Positions 44,640 through 52,503 of a DNA stretch of 64,000 bases are shown here, piece by piece. Below the pieces are notes generated by a model. It was not told the DNA's origin, searched no databases, and worked only from the letters and a program-made list of their open reading frames with translations. Each line of letters begins with the position of its first letter. The first letter of the stretch is position 1. This DNA comes from Candidatus Rifleibacteriota bacterium (lineage in GTDB: Bacteria; Muiribacteriota; Ozemobacteria; Ozemobacterales; Ozemobacteraceae). A program made the position numbers and the translations under genes. The stretch lies in the NCBI GenBank assembly GCA_015233565.1, contig JADFXM010000027.1, positions 32,878 through 96,877 of the forward strand. The letters are read 5' to 3'.

Positions 44640-44981
44640 TAAATCAAACCCCTGGTTTAGAATCAATATAAGAACAAAATGATCTTGCTGCCGTTGCCTT
44701 GTCCGAAACTTCCTTAAAAATAAATTTTCCGGTTTGGTCATTTCGAATATAAACTCAGAATTCCAATTCCCGAGGATATAGTCTTGAGACCATTTTCCCA
44801 AAACCTGAAAACGTGAACTCGTATGGATGAGATTTCTGCCTTAACTTTTGGATTATTTGGTCTCAAAACAAAATTCGGGTTGAAAGCTTTTTAATCTCTT
44901 CGGAATCGGCTTTTGAAGCTAAGCAATCGAAGAATATGAAGTTTACGACAACAGGAATTCTGAAACTGTAAAATGATTTCA
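44640..44981 (-). pseudogene. Remnant of a paralogue of the 48462-49808 gene, split by a family B element
   Basis: On the minus strand 44755-44652 reads VYIRNDQTGKFIFKEVSDKA, then TAARSFCSYIDSKPG, nearly identical to residues of the intact gene at 48462-49808 (VYIRNDQTGKWIFKEVSDKA). The upstream side of the same gene continues at 44963-44981 (AAACTGTAAAATGATTTC versus AAACTATAAAATGATTTC). Between them lies the 207-bp element with AAACT on both sides. Both ends beyond this are missing, so it is dead. Confidence 0.85.
44756..44962 (+). mobile_element. 207-bp MITE-like element (family B), copy 3, with empty-site proof
   Basis: Begins CAGAATTCC, ends GGAATTCTG, and is flanked by AAACT (44751-44755 and 44963-44967). 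The intact paralogue carries a single AAACT at 49352-49356 with matching sequence on both sides, so it is the empty site. The interior is the most diverged copy. Confidence 0.9.
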
Positions 44982-45036
44982 AAAAAGCGAGCAAGCACGC
45001 TTTTTTGCAGTTAAAAGCGAGTTCGTGCAACAAAAT

Positions 45037-45072
45037 AAAAAACAGAGGCTTAGAACTAAGCCTCTGTTTTTT
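45037..45072. terminator. Bidirectional terminator between remnant and PfpI gene 2
   Basis: AAAAAACAGAGGCTTAG and CTAAGCCTCTGTTTTTT are perfectly complementary, giving a long stem with A and T runs on both sides. It ends the PfpI gene at 45101 on the minus strand. Confidence 0.85.
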
Positions 45073-45100
45073 ATTGTTAATATTTGAATATATTATTTAT

Positions 45101-46012
45101 TCAGTGGTCTGTTCCATTTTGAGGGATTGGATTTCCTGGGACTCGGCCCGTTCCATGGCAGGTTGGACATTGATAATGATAGTATCCGGGGCCACCTTCG
45201 AGCCATCCTGTACCATGGCAATGGTCGCATATTACAGTGCTCGCAGATACTTCAGATTCACTGTGACTTACTTTTTCAAATTTTAGTCTTTTGACCAGGT
45301 ATTCTTCTATCGCTGAACTGAACTGAGCCATATCGTTCGGATCGCGACTCGTAAGAATGTTATGGTCGAAAACTACGGGTTGATTTTCTATTACATTTCC
45401 GCCGGCGTTTCTCAAATCATTTCTGATGTCACCGACTCCTGTAATGTTGATTCCCTTGACCAAACCTGCGTTTATCAACACTTGTGGGCCATGACAGACT
45501 GATGCTACTAGCTTGTTGGATTGATGCGCTTTTCGAACGAAGTTCAAAATGGAAGCGTCAGTTCTCATAATAATAGGGTTCCATGCTCCACCAGGAATAA
45601 TGATTGCGTCGTAATCTTCAACTTTAGCTTGAGAAATCTGCTTGTCAACCGGGATCCAGATAGACGGTTTCAAAAATTGAACGGCCATTACGCGATCTTT
45701 AATCCAGTCAGGAGTAACAATTTCTACTTTTGCGCCACGTTTGAGCATGTGACGGATTGGATAGGTTCCCTCTATTTCCTCGAACCCGTGAGCTGCTACG
45801 ATAGCTATTTTCACTCCTTCAAGCGACTTTGAATCCTGGACAGGGACTTCCGGGACATTGTACGGGTCGCCGGAATTAACTTCTTCGAATTTCACTTTGT
45901 CGTATTCCAACTTGTCCACGGCTTTTAGCGATGTTGGAAATATGGCTGAGGCACTCAATAAGACGGCCAACAAAAGAGTCGGAAGGCCAGACAACAATTT
46001 CAAGTTTTTCAT
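45101..46012 (-). CDS. Exported PfpI/DJ-1-family protein with C-terminal DnaJ-type zinc hairpin, copy 2
   Basis: The 303-residue product is the same length as copy 1 (36073-36984) and matches it nearly throughout, including the nucleophile ASVCHGPQV, the GFEEIE motif and the two CxxCxGxG motifs (CDHCHGTG, CPTCHGTG). Differences cluster in the signal peptide and in surface positions, so both copies appear functional. The duplication covers at least 100 bases upstream as well, including the TCGCG/CGCGA hairpin. Divergent from the gene at 46214, with the regulatory inverted repeat between them. Confidence 0.8.
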   Translation of the reverse strand: MKNLKLLSGLPTLLLAVLLSASAIFPTSLKAVDKLEYDKVKFEEVNSGDPYNVPEVPVQDSKSLEGVKIAIVAAHGFEEIEGTYPIRHMLKRGAKVEIVTPDWIKDRVMAVQFLKPSIWIPVDKQISQAKVEDYDAIIIPGGAWNPIIMRTDASILNFVRKAHQSNKLVASVCHGPQVLINAGLVKGINITGVGDIRNDLRNAGGNVIENQPVVFDHNILTSRDPNDMAQFSSAIEEYLVKRLKFEKVSHSESEVSASTVICDHCHGTGWLEGGPGYYHYQCPTCHGTGRVPGNPIPQNGTDH

Positions 46013-46034
46013 TTTTCAGTCTCCTTATTTTGTT

Positions 46035-46049
46035 TCGCGTCGTTCGCGA
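46035..46049. promoter_or_regulatory. Leader hairpin TCGCG-N5-CGCGA of PfpI gene 2
   Basis: Same stem as upstream of copy 1 (37006-37020) but with a different loop (TCGTT instead of TTATT). Confidence 0.4.
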
Positions 46050-46108
46050 TTACGTAAAAGATTATATTCCTTTAGCAAAAAGGAAACACTGAACTGGCTT
46101 CCGGTAAT

Positions 46109-46138
46109 TTTTGAACAAAATTACGATTTTGTTCAAAA
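46109..46138. promoter_or_regulatory. 13-bp-arm inverted repeat upstream of a secreted-protein promoter
   Basis: TTTTGAACAAAAT-TACG-ATTTTGTTCAAAA has perfect arms and ends four bases before the TGTAAC box, the position of an activator site. The same repeat with one mismatch precedes the pseudogene at 52575. Confidence 0.55.
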
Positions 46139-46142
46139 TTGA

Positions 46143-46171
46143 TGTAACAAATTTTGGATTTTGCAAGTAAG
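46143..46171 (+). promoter_or_regulatory. TGTAAC-N17-AGTAAG promoter-like motif
   Basis: Same spacing as at 43268, 51099, 52504 and 52690; lies 42 bases before the ATG at 46214. Confidence 0.55.
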
Positions 46172-46213
46172 GCAAAGTGGAAAGCAAATAAATTTAAATT
46201 CAGGAGGAGTTCT

Positions 46214-46720
46214 ATGAAAAAACTTATTATTGTGGCGTTGTTGTGCAATCTTCTTGTTGCCTTCACTGGATCTGCTGAAAATGTTGGCCCAATCGCCGGA
46301 AACCCAATCTGGAAAGTAAGTGTGTACAATGTTGGATGGCCAGTTCCGGGGGGAAACAAAAAGATTCAAAGCGTTATTGAATTATTGAAATTCGCGGATC
46401 AGCAGATTTTAAATGTGAGAACCCTTACAGAAAACAATGCCGGGCGCATTTGCGAAGCCGAAGTTTCCTGTCAGCCCTTTTTTAAAGTTAATGCGGAAGT
46501 CTTAAAATCCTGCGAGAAAAAAGATCTTTCCTTTAATGCACTTGGTACCCATATTTGCGAAATTCGAAATTTCATCCAAACCCTCAAATGCGCTGAATTT
46601 AACATCGTAAAAGTCGAATTTACCGGCTGGACAAATGGCGGGGCCATTACAAACGCAAGAATCTGGTGCATCAGTAAATTCAAGTATGACTCACTCTTAA
46701 AAATTGAATCTGGCAGTTAA
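46214..46720 (+). CDS. Small secreted Cys-containing protein
   Basis: The ATG at 46214 follows CAGGAGGAG and begins a signal peptide (MKKLIIVALLCNLLVAFTGS), giving 168 residues; the longer ORF upstream lacks a ribosome site. The mature protein has seven cysteines (CEAEVSC, SCEKK, HICEIR, KCAEF, RIWCIS), suggesting disulfides. I do not recognise the family. A deleted copy of the same gene lies at 52575-52668. Confidence 0.7.
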   Translation: MKKLIIVALLCNLLVAFTGSAENVGPIAGNPIWKVSVYNVGWPVPGGNKKIQSVIELLKFADQQILNVRTLTENNAGRICEAEVSCQPFFKVNAEVLKSCEKKDLSFNALGTHICEIRNFIQTLKCAEFNIVKVEFTGWTNGGAITNARIWCISKFKYDSLLKIESGS

Positions 46721-46869
46721 CTAGAATTTTGCAACCGCAGAATTTCATCATTCGGAAATCTCTTTCCTTAATTCCATAGCTTTTTGACTAATTTGTTCGA
46801 TGGATAAGTCCTCATCTAAATCACTACGCCACTATAAAAGAGATTATGGGAAATCATGAAATATCCGGG

Positions 46870-48123
46870 CTAAAGAGCATGCCAGGGCAACGCCAGAATA
46901 TTTTCTTCAATGAGCATGGGACGTTGACAACGACAAACGATATATCCCATTGGGGCCTTCTCCCCTTGCTCTTTGATGAAGTTGCGAAGGTTTCTGGCAT
47001 CGGCAGTAGCAGGCCTCTCAGTCCATTTGACTTCAATGGGAATAAGCTTTTCCTGAGTTTCAATAATAAAATCAATTTCCGCGCCGTCAGAAGATCTAAG
47101 AAAAAAGAGCTTACTTCCGCCCATATATTGAATTCGCTTCCAGATCTCGATTCCAACCCACTGTTCAAAAAGGGGGCCTGGATTGGCTAACACCACTTGT
47201 TCTGAGGGCTTTAACCCTGCAGCGGCATTCCGAACACCGACATCAAAAAAATAAAAACGCGGAGTTGAAAGAAGATTTTTACGAGAACTCCTGGAAAAAG
47301 CAGGAATTTGAAAGCCTACAAACATTTCTTCAAGGAGTTGATAATAACTTTTCACTGTTGGCAGAGAAACCCCCGAATCGCGAGAAATTGTCGAATAGTT
47401 GACGATTTGACCTGATTCCGTAGCCGCAAGTTGAATAAACCGCAAGAAAGCTCCCCAATCCCGTATGGCGGTTTCCCGGCGAACCTCCTCTTCAAGATGG
47501 AGAGCAACGTAAGAACGAAGAAGATCTTCTCGGTCTACTTCATCAGCCGCTACAATTCCGGGAAGTGCACCAAAAGCAAGTCGTGGGAGTAAATCCCATG
47601 CAGGAAAAGACTTTGAGACCGCGTCATACTTTGCATTAAAAGGGAAGGGGGAATCAACACTTGCATCGTTCTTTTGAGGCGCAGGATGTTCAGCCATGGT
47701 TAGGGGATAAAGCCGATGAAAAAAGCTTCTGCCGGGAAGCAGATTTGCTCCTGTATGCCTGAGCTTTCTCGCAGAACTCCCACAAAGAATAAACCTCCAT
47801 CGGGTTTTATCGCTGTCATAAAGCGCTTGAACTGCATCAAAAATTGCCGGAATTGCTTGAGCTTCGTCAACAAAAACCGTTCTCCGCTCCTTCTTCACGG
47901 GAAGACCTCGGCAGATTTTCATAAAGTCTTCCGGATGCGCAGAAAATTGTGCACGTTCTCCGGGATCAGCCAAATTTACAACAAGAGCGTTTTTAGGTAG
48001 TGCTTGGTTGACCAAGGTTGACTTGCCAGTTTGGCGAGCTCCGAAAAGAATATGGACAAAGGGACGTTGAAGTTTCTTTTGAAAAAGATTCGAATACCAG
48101 CGAAAAAAAACAGAATGAGTCAT
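46870..48123 (-). CDS. AAA+ ATPase with DUF4143 (COG1373 type)
   Basis: The 417-residue protein has Walker A GARQTGKS at 28-35, Walker B TVFVDEAQ at 82-89, a sensor-like CGSSARK and the C-terminal DUF4143 region with a winged-helix-like part (YSTISRDSGVSLPTVKSYYQ) and a PD-(D/E)xK-like segment (AEIDFIIETQEKLIPIEVKW). The family is common in bacterial accessory DNA; its role is unsettled. It is the only gene of this type here and sits in the repeat-rich zone, probably a single transcription unit. Confidence 0.85.
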   Translation of the reverse strand: MTHSVFFRWYSNLFQKKLQRPFVHILFGARQTGKSTLVNQALPKNALVVNLADPGERAQFSAHPEDFMKICRGLPVKKERRTVFVDEAQAIPAIFDAVQALYDSDKTRWRFILCGSSARKLRHTGANLLPGRSFFHRLYPLTMAEHPAPQKNDASVDSPFPFNAKYDAVSKSFPAWDLLPRLAFGALPGIVAADEVDREDLLRSYVALHLEEEVRRETAIRDWGAFLRFIQLAATESGQIVNYSTISRDSGVSLPTVKSYYQLLEEMFVGFQIPAFSRSSRKNLLSTPRFYFFDVGVRNAAAGLKPSEQVVLANPGPLFEQWVGIEIWKRIQYMGGSKLFFLRSSDGAEIDFIIETQEKLIPIEVKWTERPATADARNLRNFIKEQGEKAPMGYIVCRCQRPMLIEENILALPWHAL

Positions 48124-48461
48124 GCCAGTTTTTTGTTACCAACCTTTAAATTTCTGGCCTAATTTTAAAGAAGCTCTTCTGTTTTGTCAAATTTCTTGTT
48201 AATATATTTTAATGCTTATTCGGCTGTGGATGTCATAGACCATATCTGGCCACTTTTTCAAGTTCTTTTTGAGGGGTTTCTATTTTTCCCTTAATTATTT
48301 TGATCAGATTTTCAGGTTTGTCCAGGAAATATTCTGTTCCTACTCAATAAGCCTTTAGTAAAAAGGAAACATTGAACTGGCTTTCGGTATTTTTTGAACA
48401 AAATTACGATTTTCCTGTAACAAAAGTTATTTTTGAAACTTTCTGGGCTTTGTGTTTTTTC
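48124..48461. other. Intergenic region with orphaned promoter fragment
   Basis: It contains GAAACATTGAACTGGCTTTCGG, the left arm TTTTGAACAAAAT at 48392-48404 and CCTGTAACAAAAGTTATT-type sequence matching the start of the 51.1-kb promoter, but the GTAAG half and a downstream gene are missing; the 3' end of the next minus-strand gene begins instead. No gene. Confidence 0.6.
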
Positions 48462-49808
48462 TTAATTTGTTTTTTTTATTGTTGCCTTGTAAATCCAGGC
48501 AGTATTATGGTGGGGCCCACCAAAACCATCAAACCCACCAAAGTACAAAACCTTGTCTTTTTCTTCAGGAAATGGAGAATTACAAATAGTCCTGATACCA
48601 CGCAGTTTTTTTCCATTGTTAGTTAACTTAGGAACATAGCCAAATTGGTATTTTCCTCCTGGAAATCTTACAAGAAAATATGCCCCCAAATCATTTTTTG
48701 AAGGGGATCGAACCCATGCCCCGATTAACCCAACAGTTTTTCCAGAGCTTGGGTCATTAAAAAGTTCGACGGAATTATAGGCAGAAAGTGCCGGTCCTGA
48801 ATATTTTTCGACCCCAAAAACATCCGTAAAATATTTCCGGATGTCGAGCTCAGTTTTTACCTCATCATTTTTAATTACTTCGATAACACCTGGAAATGCT
48901 CTTGTTCCAATCAGAAGATTAGTGCCATCCTCTTCTATGACGGAAGTTAGCCCTCGCATGATCTTTGTTTCATCACCATTTTTCGTTACTTTTTCAAAGT
49001 AATCCCAACGGTATATTTGAGTCCACTTTGGTTCATTTCCATCGATTCGTCTGAAAAGTCCACCCGAATTTTTCTCCTCATTTCTTAAGCCGCAAGCTGC
49101 ATATAAAGAGCCACTTTTTGCAAAGCACATCACTCTGCCTGTGCCAGAAAGTTCAGGAGCTATGTCCCATTTTATTAAATCAGGAGAATCAGAGTCATAA
49201 GCCCCTTTAAAAATCATTCCGTTAGTGGTACCTGCGAAAATATAACTAATTCCTGATTTTGAATCAGTATAAGAACCAAAAGATCTTGCTGCTGTTGCCT
49301 TGTCCGAAACTTCCTTAAAAATCCATTTTCCGGTTTGGTCATTCCGAATATAAACTATAAAATGATTTCCCCCCCATCTTTTGCCAATTTCCGTTGGACT
49401 AGCTACCAGTAAAGAGACTGGTTTCATTAATTTTACACCTCTGTAATCGGTGGAAAAAGTAACCGATTTCATCGCATCGACTCTTCGATACTGATTCCCA
49501 AAAGTAACGTCAACTTTCCATCTTGAGTAACAGGAATCTTTTACAAGAACTTGAGCTCCTGGCACTGGGTCATTTCCTGGGCTGGTATCGTTCCAGTATC
49601 CCATGCTCGCAAATAGTTTCCCCTGATGAGAAACCATTGCCATTGTTTCAGTACCTCCAGCCCATTGTTTGTTCTCATCATAGCCACACTGAAAATCATT
49701 ACAAAAATCCAAACCAGTATATTGCGAAAAATTATTTGTACTAGTTTCCTTTGCCAGACAGACCGCCCCAAATATTACAATGCATAATAATGCTGATAAA
49801 ATTTTCAT
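48462..49808 (-). CDS. Secreted beta-propeller-like protein
   Basis: The 448-residue product has a signal peptide (MKILSALLCIVIFGAVCLAK) and a repeated-strand mature part with blade-like segments ending in short aromatic strands (GKLFASMGYWND, SYIFAGTTNGMIFKG, GSLYAACGLRNEE, TNLLIGTRAFPG, KVLYFGGFDGFGG), suggesting a beta-propeller of the sialidase/photosynthesis-hcf136-like kind. Function unknown. A dead paralogous fragment is at 44640-44981. The start has GGGTAAGC just upstream. The 3' end abuts an orphaned promoter piece. Confidence 0.65.
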   Translation of the reverse strand: MKILSALLCIVIFGAVCLAKETSTNNFSQYTGLDFCNDFQCGYDENKQWAGGTETMAMVSHQGKLFASMGYWNDTSPGNDPVPGAQVLVKDSCYSRWKVDVTFGNQYRRVDAMKSVTFSTDYRGVKLMKPVSLLVASPTEIGKRWGGNHFIVYIRNDQTGKWIFKEVSDKATAARSFGSYTDSKSGISYIFAGTTNGMIFKGAYDSDSPDLIKWDIAPELSGTGRVMCFAKSGSLYAACGLRNEEKNSGGLFRRIDGNEPKWTQIYRWDYFEKVTKNGDETKIMRGLTSVIEEDGTNLLIGTRAFPGVIEVIKNDEVKTELDIRKYFTDVFGVEKYSGPALSAYNSVELFNDPSSGKTVGLIGAWVRSPSKNDLGAYFLVRFPGGKYQFGYVPKLTNNGKKLRGIRTICNSPFPEEKDKVLYFGGFDGFGGPHHNTAWIYKATIKKTN

Positions 49809-50278
49809 TGCTTACCCTTTAGCGCATAAATTTGTCGAAAACATTGTTATAAAAGACTTTCCAATTGTTTTATATGAAATCATCAAGAGAAAGACAGGAG
49901 TTCCAGTTTTGAGTGAAAAAATTCTTTGAAAACTGGCTTGGGATCTTATTCCAGTATATATTGGTCCTGTAAAACCCAGCTGCTATTTTTACCTCTTTAT
50001 AAAGAACTCCAAGGTGTTTCAAAATTTTCAGCTTTTTTATTATATACCTTTCTTCTTCGAGGTACAATAGGGGAAATTTTTTTTGTTTTTTTAAGGATCT
50101 TTCGAAAAATTCCCCGGAGATCATGAGTAAATTAAAGGTTTTTTCGAGATAGATGTACAATTCCCGAAACTCCCGTTTGAAAAAATAAGCAACGATACAT
50201 ACAAAAGTTGAAATTCGCAAAAGAGTTTATTGCACAATTCGGAAAACCACGAAAGTACAATGTTAGAAATACCAATTT

Positions 50279-50693
50279 CAGAATTCCTGACATCGAGGTT
50301 AAATCTGATACCATTTTTCCAAAGATCAGAATTCCTGGTATCGATAGTTTGCGTTTTCTCGGAAAAGGGCTTCAAAAGGTAGTTTTCTGATTTTGGAATA
50401 CTTTTCGGTTGGATTTTATCCTGAGACCAACTTACATAAAACTAAATCAGAAGATTCCTTCCAAAGCAAGTTGGCAATTCATCAATCGAAAAAATGGTAT
50501 CAAATCTAAATCCTCGAGATTGGGATGTCTGAAGATAGAAAATTCTGATTCCTCTCAATGTGTCTTTGGAGTTTATTTCCGGATTAATTGGTTTCAAGAA
50601 AATATCCAACCTTGGATATAAGAAATTCCGAAATAAGTGACTTCAGAAGCCGTTTTTCCAGGATAAATATAGAACACGGAGTTAGGAATTCTG
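50279..50693 (+). mobile_element. Family B element, outer copy split by an inner copy
   Basis: The outer copy consists of 50279-50326 (48 bases) and 50537-50693 (157 bases), which sum to exactly 205. It is flanked by AATTT on both sides (50274-50278 and 50694-50698). The gap between its parts is the inner copy plus one AAGAT duplication. Confidence 0.9.
50327..50531 (-). mobile_element. 205-bp family B element, inner copy
   Basis: Full-length 205-bp copy inserted in inverse orientation into the outer copy, flanked by AAGAT (50322-50326 and 50532-50536). Its sequence is close to the copy at 43050-43254, closer than the outer copy is, consistent with later insertion. Confidence 0.95.
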
Positions 50694-50698
50694 AATTT

Positions 50699-51065
50699 AT
50701 CTCTGCTGTTCCATTTAAACTTCTCTCCTAGTCGCTCAAAGCTTGGTTTAATCCGAAGTTCCGGACGCAAAATCTATTGAAATCCTGACCTGTAAACGAA
50801 TTTAAGGTATTTTTCAGACGGTTTTTACTGGACAGTAGGAAAACCCTTGAAACCATCTTCAAATGCTATTTTCAGTCGTCAAATTTACATGGACAGAAAA
50901 AGCAGGCAAGAAAGGCTTCTTTTTGGCTTCAGGTCATAACAAGAGGGCTTTTTCACTCGGGAACTTCGGTTTAATAATGATATTCTTCCCCTCAAAGTGA
51001 TATTAATTGAATCGTGTTGTAATTAGCATCATGTGGCGTTTTAAAGAGATCAAGTGGGCCTGTAA
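50699..51065 (+). repeat. Dispersed intergenic repeat (family C), interrupted copy
   Basis: Matches the reverse complement of 4251-4395 on both sides of a 216-bp insertion (CTGTTCCATTTAAACTT and GAATCGTGTTGTAATTAGC parts). It starts directly after the outer family B element's AATTT duplication. Confidence 0.8.
50754..50969. mobile_element. 216-bp MITE-like insertion (family D) inside the family C repeat
   Basis: Ends CCGAAGTTCC and GGAACTTCGG are inverted repeats, and TTTAAT occurs on both sides (50748-50753 and 50970-50975). The uninterrupted family C copy at 4251-4395 gives the empty site. No ORF. Confidence 0.75.
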
Positions 51066-51098
51066 AGTTTAGGAATTTTCTTAAATTTTAAATTTTCC

Positions 51099-51127
51099 TG
51101 TAACAAAAGTTATTCTTTGACAGTAAG
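51099..51127 (+). promoter_or_regulatory. TGTAAC-N17-AGTAAG promoter-like motif (lipase gene)
   Basis: Same spacing as the other four motifs; 68 bases before the lipase ATG. No inverted repeat precedes it. Confidence 0.55.
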
Positions 51128-51195
51128 CAAAAGTGAGAACAGAAAATTCATCAATATCCTTTCAAGAAAAAGGGCAGATCACAAAAGGGGGATTT

Positions 51196-52395
51196 ATGAA
51201 ACTGAAACTTTCATTTGACCGCTGGTTTCTAATCTTTGTTTTTACATTAATCACCTCAATTCAGTCGTATGCGGCTACTGAAATCACCACCAAAATTAAA
51301 GGGAAAGATTGCCCAATAGTTCTCGTTCACGGTTTTTTAGGCTGGGGACGCGATGAAATGGCCGGATATCTGTATTGGGGCGGGAATGCTCTCGACATTG
51401 AGAAGCACCTTGCAAAGAAAGGGTTTCAGGTGTTTACCGCTTCGGTAGGGCCCATTTCTTCTGTGCATGATCGAGCTTGTGAACTTTTCTGGCAACTCAA
51501 AGGCGGTTGCGTAGATTACGGCGCCGAACACGCAAAAAAATTTGGGCACAAACGTTTTGGAAGAAAATATTCCGCCATGCTTCCGCAGTGGGATGAAGCC
51601 CACCCCATTCACATGATCGGACACTCCATGGGTGGACAAACCATTCGCTACCTTGCAGAGCTGCTGGCCCAAGATTTTTTCAATCAGGGAACCAATGAGC
51701 GCTGGATTTTGTCGGTGTCCACGATCTCGACTCCGCACAATGGAACGACCCTGGCCACGATTGTCGGCAATATTTTCTGGAATACTTTCGATGAGATTCT
51801 TTCTGGTTTGGTTGCTCTTTCTGGCGGAACCCTTGACTCAGTCTATGATTTCGACCTCATCCAATGGGGAATTGAAAGAAAACGCAAGGAAAGTATTTCT
51901 TCTCATCTGGCACGTATAGTAACTGCAATCGGAAATACCCATGACATAGCTTCCTGGGATCTTTCGCCACAAGGCGCTCGTGAACTCAACGAAAAGATCA
52001 GGGTTTTTCCGGATCTCTATTACATGAGTTACGCAAATTCGAAAACTTTCAAAACCTGGTTATCTCAGGTCGATCTCGCAAAACTTAGCATGAATCCAGC
52101 ATTGTTATTCCCGGCAGATTTCATGGGAACATACCGTGGAGAGGCGATTCCTGCAGACAAAACCAATCTTTGGCACATTAATGATGGCATTGTTAACACG
52201 ATTTCAATGGCTGGCCCGAGCAATTCCCCAATCGTAAAATATCGCTCCGGTCCTATAAAAAAAGGGATTTGGACATGCATTGGTCATGCCAGTGACAAAG
52301 ATCACCTCCAAATTGTGGGCCATTATGTAGATTCTTCCTGGATAGTCAACTTCTACAACAATATCGCCAAACGCCTGGCTACCTTGGACCGTTAA
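51196..52395 (+). CDS. Secreted triacylglycerol lipase of family I.5/I.6 type
   Basis: The ATG at 51196 follows AAAGGGGGATTT and a signal peptide begins there, giving 399 residues. It matches the Geobacillus/Staphylococcus lipase family: PIVLVHGFLGWGRDEMAGYLYWGG, DRACE, VDYGAEHAKKFGHKRFGR, nucleophile GHSMGG (S144), WDLSPQGARELNE, NDGIVNT (catalytic Asp) and DHLQIVG (catalytic His). The four zinc ligands known in that family (Asp in DRACE, His112 and His118, Asp in WDLSP) are all present. The calcium site as I recall it (Glu and Asp after DHL) is changed to Gln and Tyr, so it may be lost. Should hydrolyse long-chain acylglycerols outside the cell. Confidence 0.9.
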   Translation: MKLKLSFDRWFLIFVFTLITSIQSYAATEITTKIKGKDCPIVLVHGFLGWGRDEMAGYLYWGGNALDIEKHLAKKGFQVFTASVGPISSVHDRACELFWQLKGGCVDYGAEHAKKFGHKRFGRKYSAMLPQWDEAHPIHMIGHSMGGQTIRYLAELLAQDFFNQGTNERWILSVSTISTPHNGTTLATIVGNIFWNTFDEILSGLVALSGGTLDSVYDFDLIQWGIERKRKESISSHLARIVTAIGNTHDIASWDLSPQGARELNEKIRVFPDLYYMSYANSKTFKTWLSQVDLAKLSMNPALLFPADFMGTYRGEAIPADKTNLWHINDGIVNTISMAGPSNSPIVKYRSGPIKKGIWTCIGHASDKDHLQIVGHYVDSSWIVNFYNNIAKRLATLDR

Positions 52396-52469
52396 CCATC
52401 TAATCGCAGGGGGTAAATCCAGTGTCTTAATGTCCTGCGGAATCGTTGATTAATCAAGCTTCCGATATT

Positions 52470-52499
52470 TTTTGAACAGAATTACGATTTTGTTCAAAA
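52470..52499. promoter_or_regulatory. Inverted repeat upstream of promoter motif, second copy
   Basis: TTTTGAACAGAAT-TACG-ATTTTGTTCAAAA has one mismatch compared with 46109-46138 and the same 4-base distance to the TGTAAC box. Confidence 0.5.
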
Positions 52500-52503
52500 T
52501 TAA

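Larger units (their letters stand above)
44550..45100. other. Intergenic region with gene remnant, element copy and terminator
   Basis: Holds the fragment of a beta-propeller-like gene (44640-44981), interrupted by a family B element, and the strong bidirectional terminator at 45037-45072. No intact gene. Confidence 0.6.
49809..51195. other. 1.4-kb repeat-filled intergenic region
   Basis: Contains a nested pair of family B elements (50279-50693), a family C repeat (50699-51065) with its own insertion (50754-50969), and the promoter motif of the lipase gene (51099-51127). The left part (49870-50220) has an open minus-strand frame of AT-rich, Lys-rich sequence without a ribosome site, not supported as a gene. 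Confidence 0.6.

Noticed and set aside
49870..50220. Open reading frame of 116 codons on the minus strand
   Set aside because: AT-rich, Lys-rich translation with a TTG start, no ribosome site and no recognisable motif; it lies in a repeat-filled intergenic region. A decayed gene remains possible.
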